DNA of 64,000 nucleotides. It comes from Trinickia mobilis (GTDB taxonomy: Bacteria > Pseudomonadota > Gammaproteobacteria > Burkholderiales > Burkholderiaceae). This document shows, in pieces, positions 33,385 through 41,720 of this stretch. The stretch is from positions 1 to 64,000 of the forward strand of contig NZ_JAFLRF010000033.1 of NCBI RefSeq assembly GCF_017315705.1, given 5' to 3'. The notes under the pieces are model-generated. The model made no database searches and was not told the origin of the DNA. It saw only the letters and a program-made list of their open reading frames with translations. A program made the translations under genes and the position numbers. Position 1 is the first letter of the stretch. Every line of letters begins with the position of its first letter.

Positions 33385-33648
33385 ATGCCAAAGGCAGGAA
33401 GGCTAGGCGATTCGATCGCACACGGCGGATCGATTGTCAGTGGTTCTGGAGATGTCTTTATCAACGGCAAACCGGCCGGTTACGCCAACGGGAGCGCCAC
33501 CGTCTGCTCCATTCACGGAGGAGGCTCGGTGAGCTCCGGTGCGAGCACCGTGTTCGTCAACGGATTCCCGGCTGCCATCATCGGCGGTTCGACAGGATGC
33601 GGCGCAGAGGTAGTCGCCGGCTCGCCGGACGTGAGCATCGAAGGCTGA
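33385..33648 (+). CDS. PAAR-domain spike tip protein
   Basis: An 87-residue PAAR protein (PKAGRLGDSIAHGGSIVSGS; GSATVCSIHG; GFPAAIIGGSTGCGAEVV), i.e. the compact cone that sharpens the VgrG spike and carries effectors. The ATG at 33385 has AAGGAG eight bases upstream. It has no extension, so its role is as an adaptor tip, probably for the Rhs protein encoded 16 bp further on. His and Cys residues typical of the zinc-binding apex are present. Confidence 0.88.
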   Translation: MPKAGRLGDSIAHGGSIVSGSGDVFINGKPAGYANGSATVCSIHGGGSVSSGASTVFVNGFPAAIIGGSTGCGAEVVAGSPDVSIEG

Positions 33649-33664
33649 TCGCGAGGACGATGAA

Positions 33665-36600
33665 GTGAGTGGAATCGGTGGATTGGGCGGTGTGCTGGCC
33701 AAGTTGCCGGTGATGGTGCTGCCGTCCGTGAACGCGGCGCGGCCGGGTGACATCTGCCTGCGGCTGGGCGACATCGCGGATCGCTACGGCGTGCGTCGCG
33801 CGCTATCCGGCGTGCTGTGCGGCTCCGTCGACATGGTCACCGGCAGCAAGATCTGTCCGCCGGCCCGTGAAGCCGACTTCGCGTTGCGCGGCCGTTTGCC
33901 GCTCGAATGGTCGCGCTGCTACTCGAGTGCGGTGCGGACGGCCGGCGTGCTGGGCGCCGGCTGGCGAACCGGTTGGGAGATCACGCTGCGCCAGGCCGGC
34001 GGCCAGCTTACCTATGCCGACGAATACGGCCGGCTCCTCACGGTGCCGCTGCCCGAGCCCGGCTCGCAAGTCATCGTCTTATCCGAACAGTTGCATATTG
34101 CTTGTCTGCCCGACGGCCGCATGGTCGTCGCCGATCGGACGCCGCGCTATCGCGTATTCGGCGAATTCGACCCCAACGGTGTCGCAAGGCTGAAATACAT
34201 CGAGGATCTGCACAAGCAGCGCATCGGGTGCATCTGGGATGCGGAAGGCCGCTTGCTGCGCATGCGCGGCACGTGCGGACACGAGCTGAGGATGCACTAC
34301 GACCCCGTGACGGGCACTCGCCTTGGCGCGATCGAATGCGTGGCCGGCGGGCCGACGGGGATGCTCGCCGAATACGGCTACAACGAGAACGGCGAGCTCG
34401 CAGAGGTTCGCAACCGGCTCGGCGAAACCGTCCGCCGGTTCGCTTACCGCGACGGACGTATCGTCGAAGAGGCGGGCCCGCTCGGGATGGCCGCGCGTTA
34501 CGTGTGGCAAACGGTGGACGGCGTCGCGCGCGTCATCGAGCGATTCACCTCCGAGGGCGCGCGCGAGCGCTGTTCGTATAGCGCCGAGAACCGCTCCAGC
34601 CAAGCCACTGACGTCTTCGGCAATTCGGCCTATTGGCAGTGCGACGCGCAAGGCCATGTCGTCGCGTTCTCGGATTTCGACGGACGCCGCTATACGTTCG
34701 ACTATGACGAGACGGGAGCGCCGAATACGCTTGGGTTGCCGAATGGCGGCGTGGTTCGCCTTACCTACGATTCGCTCGGGCGAGTCGTGCAGGAAATCGA
34801 CCCGATGGGTCAGACGAGCACCACGGTGTACGCGTTCGCTTCGCGCCAGCCGGTGGTCGTCACCAGGTCGGACAAGCGCACCTGGACCTGGCATCGCAAC
34901 GAGGCTCTCGATCCCATCAAGCGCCAGGCTCCTTGGGGGGAAGCCACGAACGTCGAATATGGCGAGGACGGCTTGCCCTCGCGGTGTACGGATGCCGGCG
35001 GTGCGGTGACCACGCTGGAGCACAACGCGCGTGGACAAGTGACCCGGCGCATCGATGCAGACGGGAACGCCACTCAGTACGACTACGATATCAACGGAAA
35101 CATCGCTGCTGTCGCCGACCCGTCGGGCGCGGTCACGCGCATCGAATGCGACGCGCTCGGGCACCCGCTGACCGTGACTCGGCCGGATGGCCGGCATGAG
35201 CGCCATGTCTGGAACGCCGCGGGCCAGAGAACGTCGTTCGTCGGCGCGAGCGGCCAAAGCCGGCATTGGCACCGCGACCGGCGCGGCAACGTGGTGCGCG
35301 CCGTCGATGAGGAGGGGCACCTCACGGCCTATCGCTACGACGCGCATGGCCGGCCGATCCGTATCGAAAGCGCTAACGGCGCCGTGCGGACGCTCGAGTG
35401 GGGCGCGATGGGCTGCGTGTCCATTACGGACGCGGACGGCGTGATCCGCGCGTTCAACTACACGGAGTCTGCCCAGATCCGGCGCACGACGACCAGGGCC
35501 GGGCCGCACGAGCGCCATGAAACGTTTGCGTACGACGTGATGGGCCGTTTGGCGCGGCGCGATACGCAGCACAATCACTATGTCTATCGCTATTCGGCGC
35601 GAGGCAAGCTGGAGCAGATCAACCGCACGCCCACGAAGGAAGGGGAGCGGCTCGGCATGACGTCCGATGAAATCCGCTTCGAATACGATCCCGGCGACCG
35701 GCTGATTGCGGAACATGGCATCAATGGCGAGCTGCGCTATGCCTACGACGATTCGGGCGCCCTGGCCGCGGTGACGTTGCCGCAGGGGCAGGTCGTGCGG
35801 ATGCGGCGCTATGACAACGGGACGGTCGGTTTGATCGAGATACGCGAGCGTCCCATTGCTCAATTCTGGTATGACGCGATGCGCCGCGAAACCGTGCGCA
35901 CGCAAGGCGCGCTGCATACCAACACCGGCTATACGGAACTGGGCTGGCCTGCATGGTGGCGCTCCGCTTCCGCCCTCGACGATTCCGGCCGCGGCAAGCC
36001 GACCGGCGACGATATGCAGCTATGGCGGGATGTGAGCTATAGCGCGTCCGATGTCGTGGTCCAGACGAATGGCCCGGCTTCCGGCCAGACTTACTACGAC
36101 TACGACAAACGCGGCTGCTTGCTGCGCCGTGTTTCGGACCAGTTGGGCATCGAATATTTCACGTGGGATGCCGCGTGCAACTTGCTCGATCCCCCCGCCG
36201 GGAATGGGTTTCCGGCCGTCTATTCCAATCACCGCATAAAAGAGTGCCGCGGGTCCCGCTACGAATACGACGCGTGGGGACAGGTCGTCCGGAAGAGTGG
36301 CCGCGATCATGCGTTGTCACTCGATTGGGATGCGGAAGGGCGCGTCATCGCAGTGCGCCGTAAAGGACGGACCATCCGCTATCGATACGATGCGTTGGGG
36401 CGGCGCATCGAGAAACGCGTCGAAGCGTCGCCGGCGAACGGGCCGCTCACACGGACGGGGGCCGATAGCACGCGATATGTCTGGCAAGGCAACCGCCTGC
36501 TGCAAGAGCTGCGTTCGGGAACGGTGCGGACGTACCTGTATCGGCCGACCGCGGGCGATTCGCTCGGATATGCGCCGTTGGCGTGCATGGATCAGTCGCG

Positions 36601-37078
36601 TCCCGAAAGCGGCGAGCTGAACGACACGCGGGTGTATCACTATCACGTCGACCCCGCGGGCACGGCCGTGGCGTTGACCGACGATGCCGGCAAATTGGTC
36701 TGGCGCGGACGCTATCAGGCCTGGGGCACGCTGTTCGCGCAGGAGTGGGGCGGCGGCAAGCAGGTCTATCAGCCGCTTCGGTTTGCCGGCCAATCTATCG
36801 ACGAAGAAACGGCGCTCCACTACAACGGCCGGCGATTTTACGATCCGGATGCCGGGCGTTATATCAGCCCGGATCGTATGAGCCCGGGCGGCGTGAGTCC
36901 GTATCGCTACGCGCCGAATCCACTGACATGGAGCAATCCGCTTGGAGGCGCCACCCCGGTGCGCTTCGCCGACGTGGGGGCGAATGCGTCAGGTTTCGAT
37001 TGTCTGCTTGACCCGAGCCAGCAAGTGGCCGGCATCATCGAAGAGATCGACAGTGAGGCGGGCTGGAATTTTCTCTAG
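33665..37078 (+). CDS. Rhs protein lacking a recognisable toxin tip
   Basis: A 1137-residue Rhs/YD-repeat protein that should form a hollow shell. YD repeats run through the whole centre (TYDSLGR, YRYDAHGRP, YDALGRRIEKR) and the end of the core is intact (LRFAGQSIDEETALHYNGRRFYDPDAGRY-type sequence, PYRYAPNPLTW). The hallmark motif normally read as DPxGL is SNPLGG here, so the Asp used for self-cleavage is Asn. Only 42 residues follow, too few for a toxin domain, and they overlap by 90 bp the 3' end of a gene on the other strand. No immunity gene follows. GTG start at 33665 after GAGG. Confidence 0.82.
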   Translation: MSGIGGLGGVLAKLPVMVLPSVNAARPGDICLRLGDIADRYGVRRALSGVLCGSVDMVTGSKICPPAREADFALRGRLPLEWSRCYSSAVRTAGVLGAGWRTGWEITLRQAGGQLTYADEYGRLLTVPLPEPGSQVIVLSEQLHIACLPDGRMVVADRTPRYRVFGEFDPNGVARLKYIEDLHKQRIGCIWDAEGRLLRMRGTCGHELRMHYDPVTGTRLGAIECVAGGPTGMLAEYGYNENGELAEVRNRLGETVRRFAYRDGRIVEEAGPLGMAARYVWQTVDGVARVIERFTSEGARERCSYSAENRSSQATDVFGNSAYWQCDAQGHVVAFSDFDGRRYTFDYDETGAPNTLGLPNGGVVRLTYDSLGRVVQEIDPMGQTSTTVYAFASRQPVVVTRSDKRTWTWHRNEALDPIKRQAPWGEATNVEYGEDGLPSRCTDAGGAVTTLEHNARGQVTRRIDADGNATQYDYDINGNIAAVADPSGAVTRIECDALGHPLTVTRPDGRHERHVWNAAGQRTSFVGASGQSRHWHRDRRGNVVRAVDEEGHLTAYRYDAHGRPIRIESANGAVRTLEWGAMGCVSITDADGVIRAFNYTESAQIRRTTTRAGPHERHETFAYDVMGRLARRDTQHNHYVYRYSARGKLEQINRTPTKEGERLGMTSDEIRFEYDPGDRLIAEHGINGELRYAYDDSGALAAVTLPQGQVVRMRRYDNGTVGLIEIRERPIAQFWYDAMRRETVRTQGALHTNTGYTELGWPAWWRSASALDDSGRGKPTGDDMQLWRDVSYSASDVVVQTNGPASGQTYYDYDKRGCLLRRVSDQLGIEYFTWDAACNLLDPPAGNGFPAVYSNHRIKECRGSRYEYDAWGQVVRKSGRDHALSLDWDAEGRVIAVRRKGRTIRYRYDALGRRIEKRVEASPANGPLTRTGADSTRYVWQGNRLLQELRSGTVRTYLYRPTAGDSLGYAPLACMDQSRPESGELNDTRVYHYHVDPAGTAVALTDDAGKLVWRGRYQAWGTLFAQEWGGGKQVYQPLRFAGQSIDEETALHYNGRRFYDPDAGRYISPDRMSPGGVSPYRYAPNPLTWSNPLGGATPVRFADVGANASGFDCLLDPSQQVAGIIEEIDSEAGWNFL

Positions 37079-38398
37079 TTCGCCTTCGAAGACAACATTA
37101 AAATCAAGCCAACTGTCTTTTGCGTGCTCGGCAAGCGCGCCGGAATCCAACGATTTGGTGTGCAGCGCCGTATCGTTTTGATCGTATAGGGTGGCGACGC
37201 CGGATGACGCTGATTCCAATACGCCAAGCTCGCTTGGTTCGATTGCGCTTTGGTCGAGCGCCGGCAGGTACACACACACTCGAATGTCGTTGGAGCGCAG
37301 CAGGGATGCTTTCCAAGCAGCTTCCGAATCGGCAATCGGCGCGTTCAAAACGGGCGGCACGCGATCAAGCGTGCGCTGCTGTACGCCGCGATGCTCAAAG
37401 CTGATACCCGCATAGCGTTCGTATTGAGTCAGCGTTCGTTCGGAACCGAGGCCATACTTGCCGAGTTCGACCCCCGGTTCAACATCGTGGCTCATGCCAA
37501 ATAGCGCGCGATTGCGACGATGCGAGCGATCGTTGCGCTCTACCCAGTCCTCCGAAATGTCGCCGCTTTCTTTCGCTTGGGGCGTGTGGTCGTTCCACAT
37601 TTTCGGGCGATATTTTCGCTGGTACTCGTGCCAGGCGATCAGTCGATGCGGGTGGTAAAGATCGTAGCCGTGAGTGAATGCGCGTGCCGCTATGGAAATT
37701 TCCTCGCCATGGAAGAATAAGAAAGGATCGTGTGGGACGACTTCGGCAAAGTGCCCTTCGGCGAATGCGAAGTGTGCGCTATAGAACCTGGCGGGTATGG
37801 GGCGTTCGCACGTTTCCCATTCATCGAGGGGGGCGGTCCTGAAAAACACCGCGCCTTCCGGGCTGAAGCGGCTAAACCTCATGATGGTCGGGTAGGCTTT
37901 ACGCGCGTCGGGGTCGTTTTCCGGATCGAACGGCGGGAGATACGTGGTCAGTACGGGGCGCTGACTCACCGGGCGGAGCGAATTCAGCATCTCGATCAAC
38001 TGGCGGTCCCATTCAGGAACGAAGCGATGGTGCGAGTCGAGCTGCAGCATGTATCGTTCGCCGCGGTAATGCTGTTGGATCAGATTGCGCGCCCAGCATG
38101 CCCCCTGCGTTTTTAAATGGGGCACGTCGATCAACTCGAGCTTTGCCTCGCCGTACCTCATCGAATGAATCTGCCAATCGCCCACGGTTTTACAGTGCCA
38201 AGCACCAAACCCGCGGCGCCAGAATTCCGCGAGTGTCTCTTGCTGAGCGTGCTGCCAGCAGACGACGATGCGCAGCAGTTCCGGTCTCGTCGATTGCCGG
38301 ATCAGATCGACGAGAGTCGGTACCAGCTGGGAGTCGCGGTAGCTGGCCATCTGGACGAAAATTGTGTCTTCCATCGCGTGGTCAGATGCGCTGCTCAT
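36989..38398 (-). CDS. GlcNAc-transferase-like glycosyltransferase (PF11397/GT60-like)
   Basis: A 469-residue protein (461 if the second ATG at 38374 is used; neither has a clear ribosome binding site). The first 300 residues resemble the GlcNAc family of polypeptide alpha-N-acetylglucosaminyltransferases: FVQMASYRDSQLVPTL, IVVCWQHAQQE, LQLDSHHRFVPEWD (the metal-binding D-x-H part), and FFHGEEISIAARAFTHGYDL followed by PHRLIAWHEY. The last 90 residues are of unknown type. No signal peptide is seen, so it acts in the cytosol or is itself exported. It follows a fimbrial adhesin gene by 22 bp and its 3' end overlaps rhs by 90 bp in convergent orientation. The acceptor is unknown. Confidence 0.72.
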   Translation of the reverse strand: MSSASDHAMEDTIFVQMASYRDSQLVPTLVDLIRQSTRPELLRIVVCWQHAQQETLAEFWRRGFGAWHCKTVGDWQIHSMRYGEAKLELIDVPHLKTQGACWARNLIQQHYRGERYMLQLDSHHRFVPEWDRQLIEMLNSLRPVSQRPVLTTYLPPFDPENDPDARKAYPTIMRFSRFSPEGAVFFRTAPLDEWETCERPIPARFYSAHFAFAEGHFAEVVPHDPFLFFHGEEISIAARAFTHGYDLYHPHRLIAWHEYQRKYRPKMWNDHTPQAKESGDISEDWVERNDRSHRRNRALFGMSHDVEPGVELGKYGLGSERTLTQYERYAGISFEHRGVQQRTLDRVPPVLNAPIADSEAAWKASLLRSNDIRVCVYLPALDQSAIEPSELGVLESASSGVATLYDQNDTALHTKSLDSGALAEHAKDSWLDFNVVFEGELEKIPARLTVDLFDDAGHLLARVKQTIET

Positions 38399-38420
38399 GA
38401 GTTGGCCGCGCGTGGTGCGA

Positions 38421-39470
38421 TTAGAGAATCGACAACGTGATCGTCGCCGTAGCGTCGATCTTGCCGGTGGTCGGTGCGGCTGTGCCGGTGCGAAGGACCG
38501 TTGCCTCGAGTGCAAAGGCATCCTGCTTCGCGCCGCCGGGCAGGTGCACGATCGCACTGGTGATGTCGTTGGGAACGAGCATCTTTCCCGATGATGTCTC
38601 CTTCAGCTGGATGCCCAGGTTTTGGGCCCCCGTGTCCGAGTTCTTGATCAGCTTCCGATTGGTCGTGTCGGGCGTAGCGGCCAGTGTCGCGGTGATCGAC
38701 GCCGGCGGGGTTGGGCCCGAGCAAGTCAAATTGAAGTTGACGGGCCGGGTGGGGCCGCTTGTGGTCGAGACGTCGCGCGGACCGAACGTGCCGAAATCGA
38801 TGTCCAGCGTGTTGGCGTTGACGGCACATTTGGGTAGCACCTTAACTTTCATGCTGCCGCTGCCTGATATGGTCACGACCGGAGAAGTTGCTGTGGCTCT
38901 AGCGAGCGATGGCAACGTCACCGTCGCTTCGCTGGCGATCGGTCCGGTTTTGACAAACTGAAACACTATCTTTCCGCGTGCGCCAAGGCCGATGAAGTAT
39001 TCCTGACCAGGTAGGCCCGTGGGATTCACTTTAGTCGTGAATTCCAGCAGGCTGGGGTCCCCGGTGTTTACATAAGAGACTTTGACTCCAACGCCTGGAA
39101 CGCCTGTTTCATAGGCGCCGTCTACTGTTGCAGACCTATTGGCAGACGTGAAAGTCCAAGCCAATTCGCCGCCATTGATACAGACCATGATGTAGGTGCG
39201 GACACCGATTTGCGGAGATTCCGCTGTGGCAATCGTTCCGCCGATCGCCAGATCGGGGTCGATGTCCGCCGTCGCCGGCAGGCTTACATTGAACTCGTAC
39301 AATTGAGTTGCTGCTCGACTCTCCAAGTTGTCGACCATTCCTTTTTGGATGGCCTGCACCTGAGTGGCGCTCAATTGACTGCAAGCGGCGAACGCGGTGT
39401 TCGAGAGCGCGACACCGGCGAGAACGGCGCACGTGGCGACGCTTTTGAACGTACCGAAGCGTTTAATCAT
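38421..39470 (-). CDS. Orphan two-domain fimbrial adhesin inside the T6SS locus
   Basis: A 349-residue secreted protein. The signal peptide starts MIKRFGTFKSVATCAVLAG and ends NTAFA. The N-terminal 200 residues are an all-beta domain of unknown specificity. The C-terminal half is a pilin domain: KCAVNANTLDIDFGTFGPRD, FNLTCSGPTPPASI, and a final strand IDATATITLSIL. This is the layout of FimH-type tip adhesins. The ATG at 39470 is chosen because it begins the signal. It lies 65 bp after tssA and 22 bp before a glycosyltransferase gene on the same strand. The fimbrial operon at 12999-18091 lacks such an adhesin, so this is its likely tip. Confidence 0.75.
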   Translation of the reverse strand: MIKRFGTFKSVATCAVLAGVALSNTAFAACSQLSATQVQAIQKGMVDNLESRAATQLYEFNVSLPATADIDPDLAIGGTIATAESPQIGVRTYIMVCINGGELAWTFTSANRSATVDGAYETGVPGVGVKVSYVNTGDPSLLEFTTKVNPTGLPGQEYFIGLGARGKIVFQFVKTGPIASEATVTLPSLARATATSPVVTISGSGSMKVKVLPKCAVNANTLDIDFGTFGPRDVSTTSGPTRPVNFNLTCSGPTPPASITATLAATPDTTNRKLIKNSDTGAQNLGIQLKETSSGKMLVPNDITSAIVHLPGGAKQDAFALEATVLRTGTAAPTTGKIDATATITLSIL

Positions 39471-39535
39471 GAAGGTGCTTGGAAATCCGGATTGAAATTG
39501 ATGGAAGACGCCTGTGCAGGCGCAGCAGACCGACC

Positions 39536-40657
39536 TCAAACGTCGACCTCATCCCATTTGGCGAGCAAATCGGCCGGAATGATATGAGCAAGTTCTGAAA
39601 AACGCTTCCCGACCATACGCTCCGATTGCCGAAGCAGCACGACGACCGGGCTGCTCGGCTCGTTTTGCTCGAACCACATGCGTGTCTCCTGGATTTTCGC
39701 GAGCGCGCTCCAGCGGTCCATGCGCTCGGGCTCGGGGGCGACGGGCTGTGTCGGTGCCTCATAGGCGGCGATGGGCGCGGAAGCTGGCGCATCCGCGGCG
39801 CTCGAGGCGCTCGAGGCGGCGGCTGCCGCCGCTGGCGCGTCCCCGGCGGTTTCGGTTGCCGGCTTTGCTGCCACAGGGGCCGGGGCCGGGGCCGGGGCCG
39901 GGGCAGGCACCGCAGCCATGCCGCCACCCTCCGCTTGAACCTGGCCAAACGGCTGCAGTAGCTTGATTAGCATGCCAAGATCCGGCGCATCGGCATCGAG
40001 CGTCTGTTGGCACCAGTCAGTTGTCTCTTTGAGCAGTTGCTGCGCCTCGACGAGCGCTGCCGTCACCGTATCCCGCCGCCCCCACAGTTCCTTGAGCAAG
40101 CGGCTGACCGATTCCTGCGCAAGCGCATCTTTCTGCCGCGGCACGGCAAACGACTTCTCGATATCGCGCAACTGCAATTGCAAACCAGACGCCTTCGGCA
40201 TCGCGATATCGCGCACGTCGGCGAGGGCGCCGTCCGGATCGGCCAGCGCGGCGATCGCGTTGGAATACATGACCGGATCACGCTTGCCTTCAAATACGGG
40301 CAGCGGATACAACGCCTCACCGTAGCGTTCGAGCATGGTCTTGAGAAGCGCAAGACCGTCGCGCAGCCCCGCTGCGCCGCTTTGACGAGTCCGGCATCGC
40401 AGCAAAATCACGGCGAGCCGAATATCCTTCGTGCGCAACAACAGCGAGCGACAATCGCGCTCGATCTCGGCCCAGTTGGCCGCCTGCGGGACGTCGACAA
40501 AGTCGCCGTATTGCGCTCCGGCTTTCGGCGCGACCGCGGCTTGCAGCATCACGAAAGCCGCGTCGTACTCGAGGTCGGGGCCGCAGGGCTCGCCGGCCGA
40601 AATGGGTTCGAGCAGGTCCGCGTAGCGCAGCATGCCGGCAGGCGTTTTTGCGTTCAT
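39536..40657 (-). CDS. tssA: T6SS TssA (ImpA-type)
   Basis: A 373-residue protein with the N-terminal ImpA domain (LLEPISAGEPCGPDLEYD, TKDIRLAVILLRCRTR, LERYGEALYPLP) and a C-terminal part resembling short TssA proteins (RMWFEQNEPSSPVVVLLRQSERM, FSELAHIIPADLLAKWDEV). The two are joined by an Ala/Pro linker of about 75 residues, part of it encoded by GGGGCC hexamer repeats. TssA organises baseplate and sheath assembly. It follows tssG by 17 bp. Longer frames upstream are antisense shadows of other T6SS genes. Confidence 0.88.
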   Translation of the reverse strand: MNAKTPAGMLRYADLLEPISAGEPCGPDLEYDAAFVMLQAAVAPKAGAQYGDFVDVPQAANWAEIERDCRSLLLRTKDIRLAVILLRCRTRQSGAAGLRDGLALLKTMLERYGEALYPLPVFEGKRDPVMYSNAIAALADPDGALADVRDIAMPKASGLQLQLRDIEKSFAVPRQKDALAQESVSRLLKELWGRRDTVTAALVEAQQLLKETTDWCQQTLDADAPDLGMLIKLLQPFGQVQAEGGGMAAVPAPAPAPAPAPVAAKPATETAGDAPAAAAAASSASSAADAPASAPIAAYEAPTQPVAPEPERMDRWSALAKIQETRMWFEQNEPSSPVVVLLRQSERMVGKRFSELAHIIPADLLAKWDEVDV

Positions 40658-40674
40658 ATAAGAGAGCGTTGGAG

Positions 40675-41718
40675 TCAGTCGCTGTACTGTTCGGGTTCGA
40701 AGACCATGCCGACTACCGGCAGATCGTCCATCGATTCGCCCAGCCAAGTGGAATAGCCGAGCCGTTGCGAGGCGTCGGCGCGCGCGGGCGGCGCGGCACG
40801 CGGCTTGACGAGCAGCTTCACTTCCCAGTCGTACTCGTGGCCGACGAAGGCCCGCACCCATTCCACGAAGATGGGCAGATCCTCGCCGTGCGGCGTGAGG
40901 CGCAGGTATGGGTCGAGATCGAGCGGCCCGACCACGAGCCGGAATTTGTGCTGCCGGTCGGGGATCATTTCGCCGAGCAGCGCGCCTTCGCCCAAGATGG
41001 CGGGCGGCCCCGGGATGCCGATCTTCGTATGCTCCGCCGGTTCGACCGGCATCCAGTGAGAGACGAATTCCTCGACCGTCATCGGCACGCCGAAGTACTG
41101 CGACAGCGCCGCGGCGAGACCGTCCGGATTGCGCGCCTCGCGCACCAGATGCGCGGCTGCGCTGAAGCGTGCGTGCGTGGGCAGCGGAGAGTGCCGGGCC
41201 TCTCGCGGCTCGATGCCGATCAGGCTCCCGACGTAGAACGAGAACGTCTCGTCGCCCGGCCGGTCGAGCGATGCCGTCGCTTGCGACGATGCCCACGCGC
41301 GGTAGAACAGCGACAGCGCGCGATGATGAAAGAGGTCGCTGAAGTGGACGAGCGTGGGGTCCTGATGGCCTTCCGTGCGGCTGTAGGCCACCTCGGTCAT
41401 ATGCAGCGGCAGCGGTCCTTGCGGACCCCAAAGCCCCAGCCCGAACAGCTTGATGTCCAGGCGGCCGTCGCGCGTCGCAAGCGAGGCGATCTCGCGCGGC
41501 GCGAATGCCAGGGACGGCTGCTGGCCGATACGGAACGGCTCTTCCCGAGGCAGGCGCGCGGTGCCCGGCAACGGCATCTGTTTATCGCGCGCGGTGATGG
41601 CCCGCAATAGGCTCAAAAAGCCGGCTTGCCATGGCGTGCGCTGATTGAACCAGGCCTCCAGCGCTTCCGGGCCGAGGTGCGGCCCGTGTTCCGGCGCGGT
41701 CATGTTCGGAGCGTCCAT
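40675..41718 (-). CDS. tssG: T6SS baseplate subunit TssG
   Basis: A 347-residue TssG/VasB protein: LRAITARDKQMPLPGTARLP, then PLPLHMTEVAYSR, FSDLFHHRALSLFYRAWA, and GDETFSFYVGSLIGI. The start ATG at 41718 lies two bases after the tssF stop, so the two are coupled, as is usual for the TssFG wedge pair. Upstream frame extension is a shadow of tssF. The length is typical. Confidence 0.92.
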   Translation of the reverse strand: MDAPNMTAPEHGPHLGPEALEAWFNQRTPWQAGFLSLLRAITARDKQMPLPGTARLPREEPFRIGQQPSLAFAPREIASLATRDGRLDIKLFGLGLWGPQGPLPLHMTEVAYSRTEGHQDPTLVHFSDLFHHRALSLFYRAWASSQATASLDRPGDETFSFYVGSLIGIEPREARHSPLPTHARFSAAAHLVREARNPDGLAAALSQYFGVPMTVEEFVSHWMPVEPAEHTKIGIPGPPAILGEGALLGEMIPDRQHKFRLVVGPLDLDPYLRLTPHGEDLPIFVEWVRAFVGHEYDWEVKLLVKPRAAPPARADASQRLGYSTWLGESMDDLPVVGMVFEPEQYSD

Positions 41719-41720
41719 CC

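Noticed and set aside
20000-37078. Possible prophage (tail sheath, tube, baseplate and spike genes)
   Set aside because: TssJ, TssK, TssL, TssM and ClpV identify a T6SS; there are no capsid, terminase, lysis or integrase genes.
37000-37500. Rhs immunity gene after rhs
   Set aside because: The only frames after the rhs stop are on the minus strand and belong to the glycosyltransferase; no small plus-strand gene with a start and ribosome binding site is present.
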